Positions 1 through 13,372 are shown, counted from the stretch's first letter. The stretch: 64,000 nucleotides of DNA from Cristatella mucedo (GCA_009760855.2 WPIO01000052.1:1098501-1162500); one strand, 5' to 3'. Numbers and translations: made by a program. The notes: generated by a model not told the origin, from the sequence alone.

Positions 1-45
1 ATAGAGATTAAGTCCTCTTGGGGCGCTATAAAAACGAATTATTTT
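1..45 (+). repeat. LINE/SINE 3'-tail fragment
   Basis: The first 45 bases match the 3' tail shared by the main LINE family and the S1 SINE in this window: an AGAGATTAAG-like block, then CTCTTGGGGCGCTATA, then an AT-rich end. Only the end of the element is inside the window, so it cannot be assigned to LINE or SINE. Confidence 0.55.
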
Positions 46-1160
46 TTTTTTCCTTCGGAATGGCAGCAAGCGGCCCCACCTATTTAAGCCTCCCCCCAAG
101 AGCTTTTGGCTGTTCCAGCATTACTGGCAGTCCACTGCGCAAGCGCTGACTTCGACTTGCACCCTGATACGCTCGCGAAACGCCCCATCGCCGGCAACAG
201 CAGCAGTGCAAGGCCCTGCTGCACCGCATCGGCGCCCAGCGCTGAAGCGTCGCTCAAAGCTGCTTGGCTTGCTACCGCCACGCACTAAACTGCAGGGGGG
301 CTTTCCGGTGAGCACTGCAACAACCATTTGCTGCTTGATGAAGTGACAAGGCATCCTAGCCGGCCTTCTCATCTTTACGGCAGCCAGCGCACAGCGCAAT
401 TGCAGCTCACAAGGCTGATGCAGACGACATTTGCTCCACGGGGGGGGGGGAGGGGGGCAGCGCAGCGCTCGCTGGTCCATCGGGCTGCACGCATAGTCGG
501 CAGCGCCACGGCCGACGATGCACGGCCGATCTAGCGGCTGAGCGTTCGGCGGCCTCCGGCTGGCTTTCACAGCAGCACGAGCAGTAGACACGCTTCGACG
601 GGTGCGTGCGATAGCGCAGGCGTCCTGCTTTTGCTATGCAGGACGTGAATAAGAGCCGAAACTCACGCATTGTGCGCCGGTCGCAATCCGATATGCAAGC
701 GCAGCCGTGACCGAAGCTTGCGAAGCAGTTGGCACTCGTGACTGGCCTTCCTCAGCCACCACGATTCCGGGTATTGGCATGACAGACAGCCGTGGGTGCT
801 TCTGAGCTTCCGCGTGGCAGCTAGGGCTCTGCTGGCTACTTCCTGCATGAGTTGACGCTAGCAGGTATCGACAGCCTCACACCCAGAAGCTGCACGCTCC
901 TAAGCACAGGGCTCGACATTGCACTTGCACAGCCATCGTGCCTAGCTTGTAACGTGTACACCAGAGCTTCGTGCTCTCTAAGTGGCGAATTTGCTAAACT
1001 AAATAGGGGCCCAACAAAACGTCATCTTAGCAGGGACCAGAGCTGTCGACACGAGGCCAACTATGGCGGCAGCAGATCCAGCGTTCTGCTCCCACCCAAG
1101 CTGCCCTTGCTCTAGAGGCAGTCACTGGGATATTCCAGACCACAGTGATGCTCTCTATTA
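46..1160. other. Unassigned region, no supported gene
   Basis: The first half is GC-rich with a run of ten G residues near 441. Open frames overlap on both strands, have no recognisable domain and no consistent splice context, and look like the chance openness of CpG-rich DNA. No repeat family was recognised. Confidence 0.4.
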
Positions 1161-1289
1161 ACAGGTGGCTATAAGAAAATTCGACTGCTATTCAATACCT
1201 CCAGTGGACTTAGCAGCAGTTTTCTGCTAACCTGATTGCAAGACATTAGGCAAAGAAATAGAAACTTAAGGAAGCTACACTCAGGCACA

Positions 1290-1474
1290 AATGGATCCTC
1301 CCAGAATGGCTGCCACTGCTGTGGCTGTAAATTCGTTGGGATAATAAGAGAGTTTTCAGCGATGCCAGACATGCCAAAACTATGCAAAACATATGAAACT
1401 ATTTATTGATGGTCAAAAACAAACAAGCAAACATGCTGTTGGCATGTGTGTGTGTGTGTGTGTGTATGTGTGTG

Positions 1475-1527
<53 letters not shown>

Positions 1528-1870
1528 GTGTGTGTGTGTAGCCTGACGTCATCCTACCACAATTCTGTATGACCTCCCTTGTCTGGGCAGACATAAAAGC
1601 CACACGCTCCTACATCATCTCTGCTGCTGTAGCTCATTCCACTGAGCTTCAGCTTTATTGTAAAGGTCGGCTACGGGTGTAGGCCGAACACTCCAAGTAA
1701 GCCTCCGGTCAATATTGTTCCACGCTCATTGTATGGGGTTCAAATCAGGCGACTGGCTGAAGTGCTGCATCAGCACCAAACAAGGATTCGTCAAAAAGTA
1801 CTTCACTTGACCTGGCAGTGTGTGGGGGTCCGTTATCTTTCTGCCAAATGTTAACAACCCCTAAGCAGAG
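1290..1870 (-). mobile_element. Tc1/mariner transposase relic, minus arm
   Basis: Read on the minus strand from about 1860, the frames give KDNGPPHTAR, then after frame shifts SQSPDLNP-like, WNNIDRR and EVIQNCGR. These are the order and spacing of the C-terminal half of Tc1/mariner DDE transposases (the D of the QDNxPxHxA block, the SPDLNPIE block, and the end of the domain). The reading frame is broken several times, so this is a dead copy. A (TG)n array at 1444-1539 has expanded inside it. The low-coordinate flank, including CAGCCACAGCAG near 1310-1330, recurs inverted at about 2240, so this piece is one arm of an inverted pair. Confidence 0.6.
1444..1539. repeat. (TG)n microsatellite
   Basis: About 95 bp of TG dinucleotide with two TTG slips and one TA. 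It lies inside the Tc1 relic and explains the HTHT frame on the minus strand. Confidence 0.97.
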
Positions 1871-1939
1871 TATTTGAGCAATGAAACTATTAATTCGACC
1901 AAAGTAGTTTTCACAAATCCTAGTTTGGTGCCGGTTCGG

Positions 1940-2270
1940 TGACCCTCAGCCAGTCGCCTGATTTGAACCTCTAGAGTGACGATGAAGCAATATCGAAAGA
2001 CGACTGAGGTGGGGTGTTCAGGCTACGGCAGAAGAGACAATGCGGAAGTATGTGACCTTTATGCCTGTCAAGACAAGGGAGATCATAAAGAATCATTGTG
2101 GGACGACCTCAGGCTAAACATGCATACCAGCAGCACACGTGTTAGTCTTGTGGGCAATCACTAAATAATCTCACATGCTTTGCATAGCTTTAGTATGGCT
2201 GGCATTGTCGGAAAACCCTCTTATTACCAGAACGAACATACAGCCACAGCAGCGACAGCCAATCTGACAG
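1940..2270 (+). mobile_element. Tc1/mariner transposase relic, plus arm
   Basis: The segment starts with the same SQSPDLN coding block found inverted near 1760, continues through a CCTGTCAAGACAAGGGAG block (inverted near 1585) and a TTGCATAGCTTTAGTATGGC block (inverted near 1370), and ends at the shared CAGCCACAGCAG sequence near 2240. It is a second copy of the same 3' transposase piece in the opposite orientation, without the TG expansion, and it is also frame-broken. Confidence 0.55.
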
Positions 2271-2599
2271 GACAGGACAAGACGAACGAATGTCTCAGAC
2301 TGCGCTCACACGCTCTACATGCAAAAGTGAGTGCTCGCAGTGCTTATGTGCTCGCACAGTGTGTGCCAATGTGTGGCGTGCGCACAGAAGGAGATGCACT
2401 AGTGCAGTTTCACATCATACAGACAGACACGTGCAGGATATGCAAACGTTTGGTCAGGGAATGACTCAGCACAGGTAAGGCAAGGCTGACGTAAACAAGT
2501 CATTGGGTAGGGGCACAGAGGGTATCACAGGGCACATATTTTGCACTCAGATCACTTCCCTGGCAGAGTACCAGCCTTCCTATCCGACCTCCTTCATCT

Positions 2600-3065
2600 T
2601 GCACTGGCTGCTCTTTAGCATCTCATCATCTCAACGTCCCTCAAACAAAATTGAAATCTTTTGGTGACTGGGCCTTCATATCGTATGAACTGGAAGTCTG
2701 AAATCTGTTTCCTGGTACGGTCGCAGCCTGCATTGATCTTGCATCATTCAAGTCTCAGCTCAAGTAAGTCACATCTATTTCGGCCAGCTTTCCTTCCCGG
2801 AGTGAACTTGTCTTTTGTTCCGGTGGGCTTTGCCTAGGGTACCTTTGCACGATTCAGTGCATGTTACTAGCCATAGGTCTTACTAACCGGTGGCCTTTAG
2901 TGTGTTTATGCTTCCTTTAGTGTGCTGGCCTAAGCATGATTTGCTTTTGCATGCTTGATACCACGTATGACACTAACTCCTTGGTCTGATTCTCCTGCAG
3001 AGAGTTATAAAGCACGGAGATCAAGGTTAAGCTCTCTTGGGGTGTTATACAGACCGAAAGGCTGT
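2600..3065 (+). mobile_element. LINE 3' end (L2/CR1 type), diverged
   Basis: Plus-strand frames near 2660-2790 give FGDWAFISYELEV then ASFKSQLK, the very C-terminus typical of L2/CR1-type reverse transcriptase ORFs (FxxAxPxxWNSLP ... SFKxxLKTHLF). About 230 bp further comes the family's 3' tail, with AAGCTCTCTTGGGGTGTTATA at 3031-3051. The copy is 5'-truncated and strongly decayed. Confidence 0.55.
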
Positions 3066-3360
3066 ATAAGTCTTCACTGTAGGCTGCAGATGGCTGTAAG
3101 AGTGCTTTCGGAGACTTGCCCAACCAAACCACCAATGCTCTCCTTATCTAGTCACTGTCTTATAAATACCTGGAGAACCCGAGCCGACAAATCCTGGTCA
3201 TCAATCTTAAGAGAATCATTCTCAAGTGTATGTACACCCACGAAGAAACCTTGCCAGTAGCAGCACCAGACGAGTACTAGCCGCTGCTGCACAGCAAGAC
3301 AACACTCTACTACTTCAGCAGTAGTATTTGCTGCAGCTGCTGCATGCAAACACCGCGCTC

Positions 3361-3364
3361 ACAC

Positions 3365-3402
<38 letters not shown>
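3361..3402. repeat. (AC)n microsatellite
   Basis: A 42-bp run of AC with one GC substitution. Confidence 0.95.
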
Positions 3403-3404
<2 letters not shown>

Positions 3405-3539
3405 CCGACCAGCCGGTAGGCAGCTCCAATAACAAGTTGATTCCAAATTATAGGCCTGCATCATTCAGGATGGTAAACCCGGTAAACCCAGCACCCTATA
3501 CGAATCTTCTCTGCGCCTCACTTTCTCAATTTCTATTTT

Positions 3540-4150
<611 letters not shown>

Positions 4151-4523
4151 CCACAGTAAGTGGCAAGGCCGCTACGGTGCAGGCAAAGGCAACAAGAAGC
4201 TCAAAGACAGCCAACAGGGGTATATTTGGAATGGCTCAGGCATAATGGGAGCCTTGCTGATAATGAGTCACTACTGCCTACGGCAACCACAGGAAGGAGA
4301 GAAACAAGCCACTGGGAAGCTGCCAAACTTAACGATTGTCTAGGCAAATACCTCTTCAGACAAAGCAGTGACCAGAGGAAATAAAATGATCGATCACATG
4401 ACTGCCACGAGTGCCAACGAGTTGCAACTCATGCAGAGTGCTTTCATTGTGCAGACATTGTGCCCTGACAAGGTCATACCGCGATGGTACGGCTGTAATT
4501 GCTGCCTGTCACAATATGAAGTT

Positions 4524-4524
<1 letters not shown>

Positions 4525-4610
<86 letters not shown>

Positions 4611-4642
4611 GCACGCACGCACGCACACACACGCACACACAC

Positions 4643-4709
<67 letters not shown>

Positions 4710-4710
4710 T
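4525..4710. repeat. (AC)n microsatellite
   Basis: About 185 bp of AC, with a small block of ACGC repeats in the middle (4606-4635) and an ACAT end. The HTHT and CVCV frames on both strands come from it. Confidence 0.98.
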
Positions 4711-4739
4711 ACAAACAGACACGCGCGCACATAAACACG

Positions 4740-6870
4740 TGGTCATTCTGCAGGTCTTTTTCGCTCTCCTTATTTTTCGCTCACCTCCTCGTGCTAATTA
4801 TGCCTCTGCTCTGACCTCTGTTTCAAGTTGACCATCTGCCCTGATATGTAACAGCTCTTCTTTACTTTCTTCTTTCCCCCGTCCTCTGCTCTTCGATCAT
4901 CTCTCTTCCACCTCCATCGCTAAAACGGTTTAATCAGCAACTGAACGGCTTGGATTATCGTGGCTCAGCTTAAACAGATCTTTAACAGCTCGGCTGCTAA
5001 GTACCTACAAACTGATATTTTAGATCAGCAATCACCAAGAGATTCTTACTAGTCAGACTCTCTGAGCAGTGTCGTGCGAAACCAGTTAGCTGTACTTGGC
5101 TGTACGTAGCTGGGGTGTCGATCGGGTGGAACAGCGGTATAGCAAGTATTGACACCGTCACTTTACCCAACCAACCTACGTCTATCTAAGCGGTACGGGA
5201 TCCAACTGCTTAGTTGTAAACAAGAAAACACGCTCTGACCTGCTGCGTACAGTTTCGCGGAATCATCTCAGCTGGCAGGGACTGGTAGGCGCGGCCAGCA
5301 AGCTACGCTAAGCCTGACGCTGCACTGGTCGTGCAGTGCGACAATTCCTAATTGAAAAATAAAGACCAGTCTATAGTTCTAAAAATTAGTAGCGGCACAC
5401 CAACCGACCTTCGAAGTAGAAGTAGTCACCTCCGCTGACTTTCGGCGGCAACCTGTAAGAGTGGAGTGCGGCAGCCAACGCCGCCTGACGTGGGAGTGGT
5501 TTGACCTTAATTTCCGGTACCAACCGTCCGCCCGCCCACATCCGCATTGAGGCTAGCTCATGTGCGCCTAATCCATTGCTTGGGGAATGCCTCCGAGACC
5601 CATCTCAAAGGCCGATGCATAATTTGTCATTTTCCTTACTCTGGGCTTAGTGAACATGGGTGGATCAGAATCACCGTGGCATGTGAATGAGTGAAAGTAT
5701 TAGTTTACGAATCAGCGGCGGAATTAGCAGCCTCCTTCGCGACCCGGGAGCGACTTACGGGGTTGGAACCTGCATTTGGAACGCCAACAGGCGGTCAGAC
5801 GCAGCCGGCAAGCCTCCGCAGCAGCTTGCGCGCTCTTCGGAGAACGCGAGTTTGGTGGAAAATGATGAGCCCCACAATGTAAACCGCACAGCACGGCACG
5901 CTCTTGGCTTGGCTTAACGAGCGGGCAGGTTCTGGACATGCAGGCCCCTAGCCGCCGGCTACCCTTTTGCCCGCCAGTCAGGACGTCCCGGGGCGCTCAG
6001 ACTTTCACCGCACCCGTCCTGCGGCCTTAAGTTGTCACGAAATCGCTACGATCCGTCCCGCGGACGAACTCTGCGCTAACAGCGGCGGCGAAGCGGCGGT
6101 GCGGCGAACGAGCGAAAGCTAAGCGTCCGGCCGTGACCTTATGTTTGACCGCGAATCGCGGCCGCTGCTCTCTGGCTGCGGGGCTGCTCTCTGGCTGCTG
6201 GTCTCTGGCTCGTGAGTAGGCTCGCCATCCCTTCGTTAATCCGGCGAATTTGGTGTGCGGAGCGCGGACGAGGAGGTCGCTGAATAAGAATAAGCGCCAG
6301 CCGGAAACGCAGGCGATAGCAGTCGCTATTCTGGGCGACGCGCCGCCTCGACGGCGGCAAGTCGCCCGTTGGCTTAGCGTGAAGTCGCATTAAAGTGTGC
6401 GACTGCGCTTTACCCGAAGTCGTTGCACTTTTTCGCTTCCGTAGCGACGGCTCAGTTTCATCTCGCGCTCTTGGCTCCGCGCGGCTTGATTTGGCCAGCG
6501 CCTCCGGCTCGAGTAGTAAGGCATCGTCGGAACTTGTCGTGCTAGTCGGACTTTCTATGCATGTGCTGGCACGAATAACCTTGCACTTGGGTAGCCAAGC
6601 TGTGCTAATAGGTGAGCTAAGCGAGTAAAATAGTGATAATGGCAACGATATTGACATTCGCATAGCTCCCTACGAGAATTGGATCTCTTGCTAGGCACTT
6701 GACATATTCCGGAAAGGAAGCGGGTCAACTGCTTAAGTGATAACATTCGTAGTGCCTATGTAAATTAAACGATAAATAGATAAATGATAACAAAAAATAA
6801 AACAAATAAAAATAAAAGATAAATGATGATTATGAAGCAAATACTGTCAGAAACAAAAGCGTTTTAGCTT
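4740..6870. other. Unassigned region, no supported gene
   Basis: The stretch has mixed composition, with a CpG-richer part at about 5950-6520. A 174-codon minus-strand frame (6139-6663) crosses it but shows no domain, and the opposite strand is also open, which is usual in CpG-rich DNA. An A-rich tract at 6770-6835 precedes the LINE tail. No gene is called. Confidence 0.4.
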
Positions 6871-6875
6871 AATAA

Positions 6876-7700
6876 TAATAATAATGCACTTGATAAAGCG
6901 CCCTCAGAGAACTTAATCTCTTTCTAGGCGCTTTACATTTGCTGCAAAGGTAAATGCAATTGAATGGTAAGTAAAATCATGCTTGAAAAACAAACAAAAT
7001 GAATAACATGGTTAGGGGTGACATCTGTTTAAATGCTGCCAGGACGTATCGCGATGTCAATCGGGAGTGAGTTTTTATGCTTTGGGAGCATAGAACTCAA
7101 GGCACGGCCTCCTAAGAATTCAATATTGGTTACAGGCAGCTAAATAACATGATTCAGGAGTGCTGGTAGTACGATGCGAGTCTGGGTCTGAGTTAGACGT
7201 ATTTCGGATAAGTATTCCTCGAGCCACAGAATGAAGGGATCTAAAAGTGAGAGACAAAACCTTGAAGACGACGTAATGCTTGATGTAGAGCCAATGCAGG
7301 CAGGTGAGAAGCAGTTTAAAGGCAGTTTGCATCGTTCACGGCTATCCAAGCTTAGCTGCGGTTTTTCCACCAGTTGTAAGGGTCTTAGTGCAATGTAAGA
7401 AGACCGGTGTGAGTTATAGAAGTCTAGACATGACTCACAAATGCGTGGGCCAGCCTGACTATACCTCAGAAGCCCCGATTTGTTGCAATGTTTTGTAGCT
7501 GAAAGCAGGCAGACATAACTATAGAGCTGATGTAGTCGTCTGGTTTGAGGTCACTTTTGAACAGGGCTCCTAAAGCACATGCTATAGGTGATATGCTGGC
7601 TTCGGGATTTTGAGGATTAGTCTTACAGATTTCTGAATAACATTGGGTAATTAGTCAGCTGGTAGACTACAAATTGCGAAAAGATCGCTCACAGATGGGT
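6876..7700 (-). mobile_element. LINE family A copy, 5'-truncated and decayed
   Basis: On the minus strand the 3' tail (GCGCCCTCAGAGAACTTAAT at 6899-6918) abuts an (AAT)n run at 6872-6886. Minus frames near 7180-7330 give LLTCLHWLYIKHYVVFKVLS and LTFRSLHS, the conserved C-terminal [13 protein letters not shown] region of this family's RT ORF. Homology to the 36.5-kb copy continues to about 7700. Stops and frameshifts show it is dead. Confidence 0.75.
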
Positions 7701-7709
7701 ATGTGAGTA

Positions 7710-10530
7710 CAAATGCCTTGTGGCAGTGTTGATATTGAATGGCCGTTTTCTATGTGCACGGAAATGTTGGCCTGACAGCAGACGCTCTCTAGAACAAGAC
7801 AACAACAGTACCTTGGTATTTATCAGGCGAAATACTGAGTTTTACTTTTTACTCGACATTTATGTGTTTTTTCTGTTCTGTTTTTACATGCCGGTCAATG
7901 TTACTTTTGTGCTGAATTAAACTGACCCTGGGCACTATAGTAGAGGTTGGTTATTTCTTATAAGTTCTATTATTAATAACTAAATTCTGCCATGCAAAAT
8001 TCCGCGAAAACTGTGTGCGGATGGTTTAACTTGTTGAGCAGATTTTAGATGTTGGCTTTGTGCTCGGATTATGCTCAGATGTTGGGCTTTTTTTGCAGAT
8101 TTTGCGTAGGCCGTGGCTTTGTCCTGCTGCAGAATCCGTCTGATCCGTTCGACAGCCAACTGTCATTCTCCACTTCACACTGACTGACTCAATCAACTGA
8201 CAACAATCTTCGACTATAATCTCGTGTGCATTGCTTATGCCTAATGACGCACACTTCATCCAGCCATACGGCACTTCACACTGACTGACTCAGGATCCGG
8301 AATATGTGGTTCATACTAGTCCCTTCCTTAGGGCAGCACGGACAGCTGACTTGGCTCAAAAATTTGCGCCGCCTCAAGGCACGGCATCGCCGAGTGGATT
8401 AGAATTAGCCTTGCAAGTTCTCCTTACGACTTGCAGAATACACTACGATAAAGACGGTGTACCTAAGCACTCATCTCAAGATCTGTTGTATTCTATAATC
8501 GGCCCAGTATTTGCTAAATGTGCCAGTCCACATCAGTATCAACAATTTCGTTAAAATTAAACTGCAAGTCATGCAGTTAGTTAGCTGAAAAATTGAGGTG
8601 TTCGAAGGACTTGCTGACGGCTCCATCATCAGCAAAGTAGCAGTACACTAATTAGTATTTCCCTGCAGAAAGAGCTCAAATCTTAAATACGCTCTGCCTG
8701 TCTCAAGAAAAATCTTACTTGCAGGGCTTGGCCTCACTTTCACGCTAAGTTTCCAAGACAAAATCTTGAAGTGCTTCGCAATAGTATCTACTTTACAAAT
8801 ACTCTACAGCAAAAGTCCAAGCTAGATAACGCGTCACGATTGCAGTAACACGAGCTTCGGTGTAGGTGTAACCTTTACCTTTTTAACGATGACTACTGTC
8901 ATCGGCGTTTGGGATGCTTAAACTTGCTCTTCACAAAACAGTCGAGCCGGTTCAAATCTTGCTGTGAATAGAGGAAGACCTTCAGTTCGAGGTTCATCAA
9001 ATGTGCTTTACAAGTTACTTGGATTGAGCGAGGCATTACGCCTATGAAAACACCGCTGTAAGCAAGTTCATATACCTTTCTCCTTCGGTCGCAGATGCAT
9101 GTCATCGAGATAGATGCCAAAATCAAGCCTAAAATCTTAGGGCAGCCGATAGATCGCTGATTGGTAGCTGATCTTTCACTGCAGACTTTTTGTTAGGACA
9201 GCAAGCGGCGTTTCAGCAAAGGCGAAGCTGCTTGCTGCAGCAGCAGCAGCGGTCCGCTATGCTCGCAGGAATCCGGTTGCCGCTGTACCGGCATTCGTTT
9301 AAACAGTTGTCTGCCCTGTCTGCAACTGTTTAACTGTAACAGCGATACGGTTTCAAATACGATCCTGGCTACTTACCACGTTGGCTAAGGAAACCAAACG
9401 GCGGGCTAGAAAGAAATTTATTCATAATTCTGACAGAGCTCAGCCGAGGAGAAGCGAAATTTCGCTCTCGGCACATATGGTGCACGGCTTCCAGCCAAAA
9501 TCTGCAAAGAGAACGCAGATTCTCCGAAAGTGTGGACTCCATCTGGACCTTGTTATCGCCTACCCATTGGTCGTGCCTTACTGCTATGCGGCATGCGAGT
9601 TCCGCCGCTATGTGCGTAACACTCGCCACAGTCCCAACGCCTGAGGGCTTGTAATGTAAACGCATCTGGCTATGGCTGTCTAGTGTTTATTGTTAAGAGG
9701 TAAGCACCATTGCTTGCGTGCGCCCTCCTAAGTACGCAATACCCGCCAAAGTAGCTGCTGCTGCCCCCTTTTTCGTGGTATGAATGTAAGCTGCTTCGCT
9801 CTCGGCGACCGGCGGCAACATTAAATCGGCGGAGCCACCGTCGCGAGCCTAAACATTTGCAAGCGGGCAAGCAGACTATGAAATGTGTCTTCTCTCTGTA
9901 CGTACTCTGGAAGGTCCTTCGCAGGTCCTCAGCATTTCTGCATGCACGGAGCACCAGCCAGCTTAAAACAATAGACAGCGGCTTTAATATAAGCGGGCGT
10001 TTTCTTCTTAGTCGGTCGGTAGTAACGGGCGAGTTGTTTTGACCTTTTTTTTTTTTAGCTCTGGTCTCAAAATATTCTCCTACCTCTCCTGCGCGGCGAT
10101 ACTCGTTGGGGGTGCTTAGCACTGATGCTGCGTCCTGCTGAAAGCGTAGCTTCGTATTAATAGTTTCACTCGCACTCGCGTAAGTAACATTTCAAAACAT
10201 TTCGTGTACTTAAGAAAGCTTGAGGCTCACAGTTCGAATAGTGCACGGATCGCTCAGAATCTGCAAATGTGCTGAATTATAAGTCCCATTTGCTACAATG
10301 GGTAAAAGTTCTAAGCTGTCTATTCATCAGTAGACACATGACTAGATAATTACACAGTGTTCAAGATCGTGACTGTCCTTCGTGCTGTCTACAGGCTAAA
10401 TCAGAATCTACACAAAACCTATGCACGAAGGCGTCAATCAGGCCGCAGCAAAGATGTGGCAGAATCCTTCAGAATAGGCAGCTATGAGACTACGCGTGCG
10501 GCGGCGGAAATGCGCTCGGTTTTTCTCGAA
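7710..10530. other. Unassigned region, no supported gene
   Basis: No coding region or known repeat is recognised. A 21-bp perfect direct repeat beginning CACTTCACAC occurs at 8171-8191 and 8272-8292. A 150-codon minus-strand frame (9670-10122) has no recognisable domain and no supporting splice or poly(A) context. A short CAG run lies at 9235-9249. Confidence 0.4.
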
Positions 10531-10538
10531 AGTCGTTC

Positions 10539-11065
10539 GTAGGTCAGATCTCTGGTTCGATGTGTACAGGTATCCTGTGGAGACCGTGCCTTTAGTTCGT
10601 ATGCTTCCAAAGCTTAGAACCCACTCCCGCCTTGCGTCACGACATCTCCTGACTTTTCCACATTTAAAAGGAAACTAAAAGCGCATCTATTTATTACAGT
10701 ATTTAGTGGTCCCTGTGATTTGTCCTTGATGTGCTTGTGCTTGCTGGCACTGTGCATGCTGGCACTAACCATACTTGCATGCTGACCCTGTACATGTCAC
10801 CCCTAATCATGTTGTTCTTGTTGTTCATTGAGCATTCTTCCACTAGCCATTCAATCGTGCTTCATTTGCAGCAAATGCAAAGTGCCTAGAAAGAGATTGA
10901 GTTCTCTGAAGGCGCTATATCGAGTGTGTTGTTGTTATTATTATTACTATTGCTATTACATGTAGACATAGGTCAGATCCCGGGTTCAATTTGCGTAGGG
11001 GTTTAGGGTAAGATCCATGGTTTGATATGCACAGGTGTAGGTCTGATCCCTGGCATGTGCACTGG
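10539..11065 (+). repeat. About 35-bp tandem motif interrupted by a LINE end
   Basis: A motif of the form TAGGTCAGATCyCTGGTTCG...GCACAGG occurs at 10539-10572, 10968-11003, 11006-11035 and 11036-11065, with increasing decay. The first unit is separated from the other three by a LINE 3' end at 10585-10960, as if the LINE had inserted into a pre-existing tandem array. Confidence 0.5.
10585..10960 (+). mobile_element. LINE family A 3' end
   Basis: It begins in the extreme C-terminus of the RT ORF (VRMLPKLRTHSRL, DFSTFKRKLKAHLF-like) and runs through the untranslated tail with GCCTAGAAAGAGATTGAG and GGCGCTATAT, ending in a TTATTATTATTA run at 10934-10949. It is severely 5'-truncated, as expected of failed target-primed reverse transcription. 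Confidence 0.8.
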
Positions 11066-11069
11066 TGAC

Positions 11070-13290
11070 TAGTTTATCTAGTGCACCAGTTTCAGCCTCC
11101 TCTGGCCCTTGGGTCCTCACACGACAGTAAATTTGCGATATAATTCTTTCCTTCCAAGACAGTTGGCTGCTGAAGCCTTTCTCTACATGACCTAAAGGTT
11201 GAACTCACTTTCGCAGACCTTTCGCAGCGGCAGTTTCTTGTGGCAATTTCTCCGATTCGAGCACGTTCTTTCCAGGCGTCCCGCGCTACTACTTCTATGC
11301 TGCTTACTTCCTCGGCTCTCCTCTTGGATCAACTTCTTCAGCTACTCGTTTTCTCTTTCTTTTACGCGAGACAAAAACTTTGGCTGCAGTAAGCGCAGTG
11401 AAAGGCGCTTTGGGATTCGGTGCAATTTAGAAGAGTTTCTGCGTGGCACCCTCTTAGTCCGGTGCGTTTTGTACAGTTGCCGACTGAGTTAATTTGTGGC
11501 GGTTTGTGACCGGGACCCCGCCTTACTTGAATAAACATGTGCCTCACAGTCCGAGGCTTGGACTCAAGGTGCGAACGCACATCCGCCTACCTGTAAATCT
11601 GTGCTACGGACTGGCTGCTGACTATCTCTCGCTGAGGAATCGATCAGAAAAATTCGGGACCGAACGTCACTGCGGCAGTCACGTGTGGCTTGTGGCAAAA
11701 GTTGGAGTTCATAACATAGAGAGTACACGTTGGTTCATGTTGAAGCATCAGCGTGCTCAAGCAGCTATATTATGACTGTCTAGGCATCATTTTCGGTTCC
11801 TGAATGATAGCTATTAAGAACCACTTATATCCTAATCTAATGTTAGGTAGCATAAGAAGTCCAAATCGTGTAATAAATCGCTCAACGATGCTTTGATCAT
11901 CAAACGAGATTAGCTGTGCGAAATGGCTGGCGTTGGACACCTGCATACTTCCGTGGATGTAGCTGGGCTCAACCAGCGCGACATATATAGCAGCATAAAT
12001 AGGTCAGTCACTGTAAGCTGTGCACCAGACAGAAACGGTTCTACCAATCTTTGTTACGTCGTCGTTTTCTGGTCGCTATCGAATCTTTTCTTGGCGGTTA
12101 ATGCTGCCTGGCCAGGCGGCATGCGAGTACTCTAGAGCTAAATGACGCAGCTTGAGCAAAAACTAGGCATCAGAACCCTAAGCCGTACCCGATATCAGAG
12201 TGAGCACTTTGCTCTTGGGAGTTAGATTCGATAATCATTCAAGAATCACTTGAATGTTCTTGAATCTTCTTCTGAGCTGGGAATGGAAATCTAGCAGCAC
12301 TTACAGGGGCAATAATGAAATTCAAGACCCCGAAAAAGACAAGGGTCATTTTAGAAGAACGCATAAAAAGCATTCAACCTTAAAAGAATGCGAAACCCTA
12401 TAATATAAACACCAACATGAGTAGACAGACAAAACATGACAAGCCTCGACGTCGCTACCATGCCGTTACAATCTCTCTTGCTTTTAGAATTTCAATTTAT
12501 TCATTTATTCATATTCAAGTATTTTATTTATTTAGTATTTCAACGCCTTCGCGGCACCATGTCTACGATATCGCAAATCGTCTTTCCTCGCACGAAACGG
12601 CACGAGAGCCGTCGACTGCTCGATCCAAATCGTCGTCCCTTCGTCGTCGTCCAGCCATCGGCATCCGAACGAAGTAGGCAAGCTGAGAGAACCGACTATG
12701 GCGAACGACTGCTAGATGTCCAGAGAATATGGAATGAGCACTGGTGCGACGACATCTGGCTCGCTTTGCGCACGCTCGCGGCGAATGACGTTTCCCTGAC
12801 GTGCACTCACTGCGTTCGGCTTGTCGCTGCGCCGACGCTCACGGAACGCTTCTCCTCACAGCGCCCTCCTCCTCCTGCTGCTGCCCGCTTTCGAAGCGCT
12901 CTGCTAGCGCTCTCCACCTGTTTCTGCACGCACGCAAATACGGCTCGTCCTACTCCTGGCGCTGTCTTGAACGTGAAGTGTGATAGAGCGGCAGAGCTCG
13001 AGTGGCTGGTGACAATAAGCCGGAAGCTGTCGCGAGAGTAGCCGTACAGTGACAAGCATTGATAGGGCCACAGGATAGGCTGATCGTCGCCCTTAGCGTC
13101 GACCAAAGTCAGTCCGCAGGAGTCCACGTGTAGCCACTGCACTCCGGTACGGCTCCAACTAATAGAAGTCTCACTTCTTGCACTCTTTATTTTAAAAATC
13201 TTCCCTGAAATAAAACGTTCCGTATAAAGTGATTGGCGATCTCCAATCATCAAAAAAACCAAGGGATCGTGCTCGTCCTATCAAAGGCTG
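11070..13290. other. Unassigned region with a 201-codon open frame
   Basis: The only sizeable plus frame runs 12436-13041. Its N-terminal part is AT-rich and hydrophobic (LLLLEFQFIHLFIFKYFIYL) and its C-terminal part comes from CpG-rich DNA. It matches no family I know, and the AT-rich start resembles low-complexity sequence more than a signal anchor. I do not call it a gene. Elsewhere nothing is recognised. Confidence 0.35.
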
Positions 13291-13307
13291 AATGTGTGGG
13301 CTCTCTC

Positions 13308-13320
13308 TCCCCCCTCTCTC

Positions 13321-13372
<52 letters not shown>

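Noticed and set aside
12436-13041. 201-codon plus-strand frame as a gene
   Set aside because: No domain, AT-rich low-complexity beginning, CpG-rich remainder, and a competing frame on the other strand. No splice or poly(A) support was seen.
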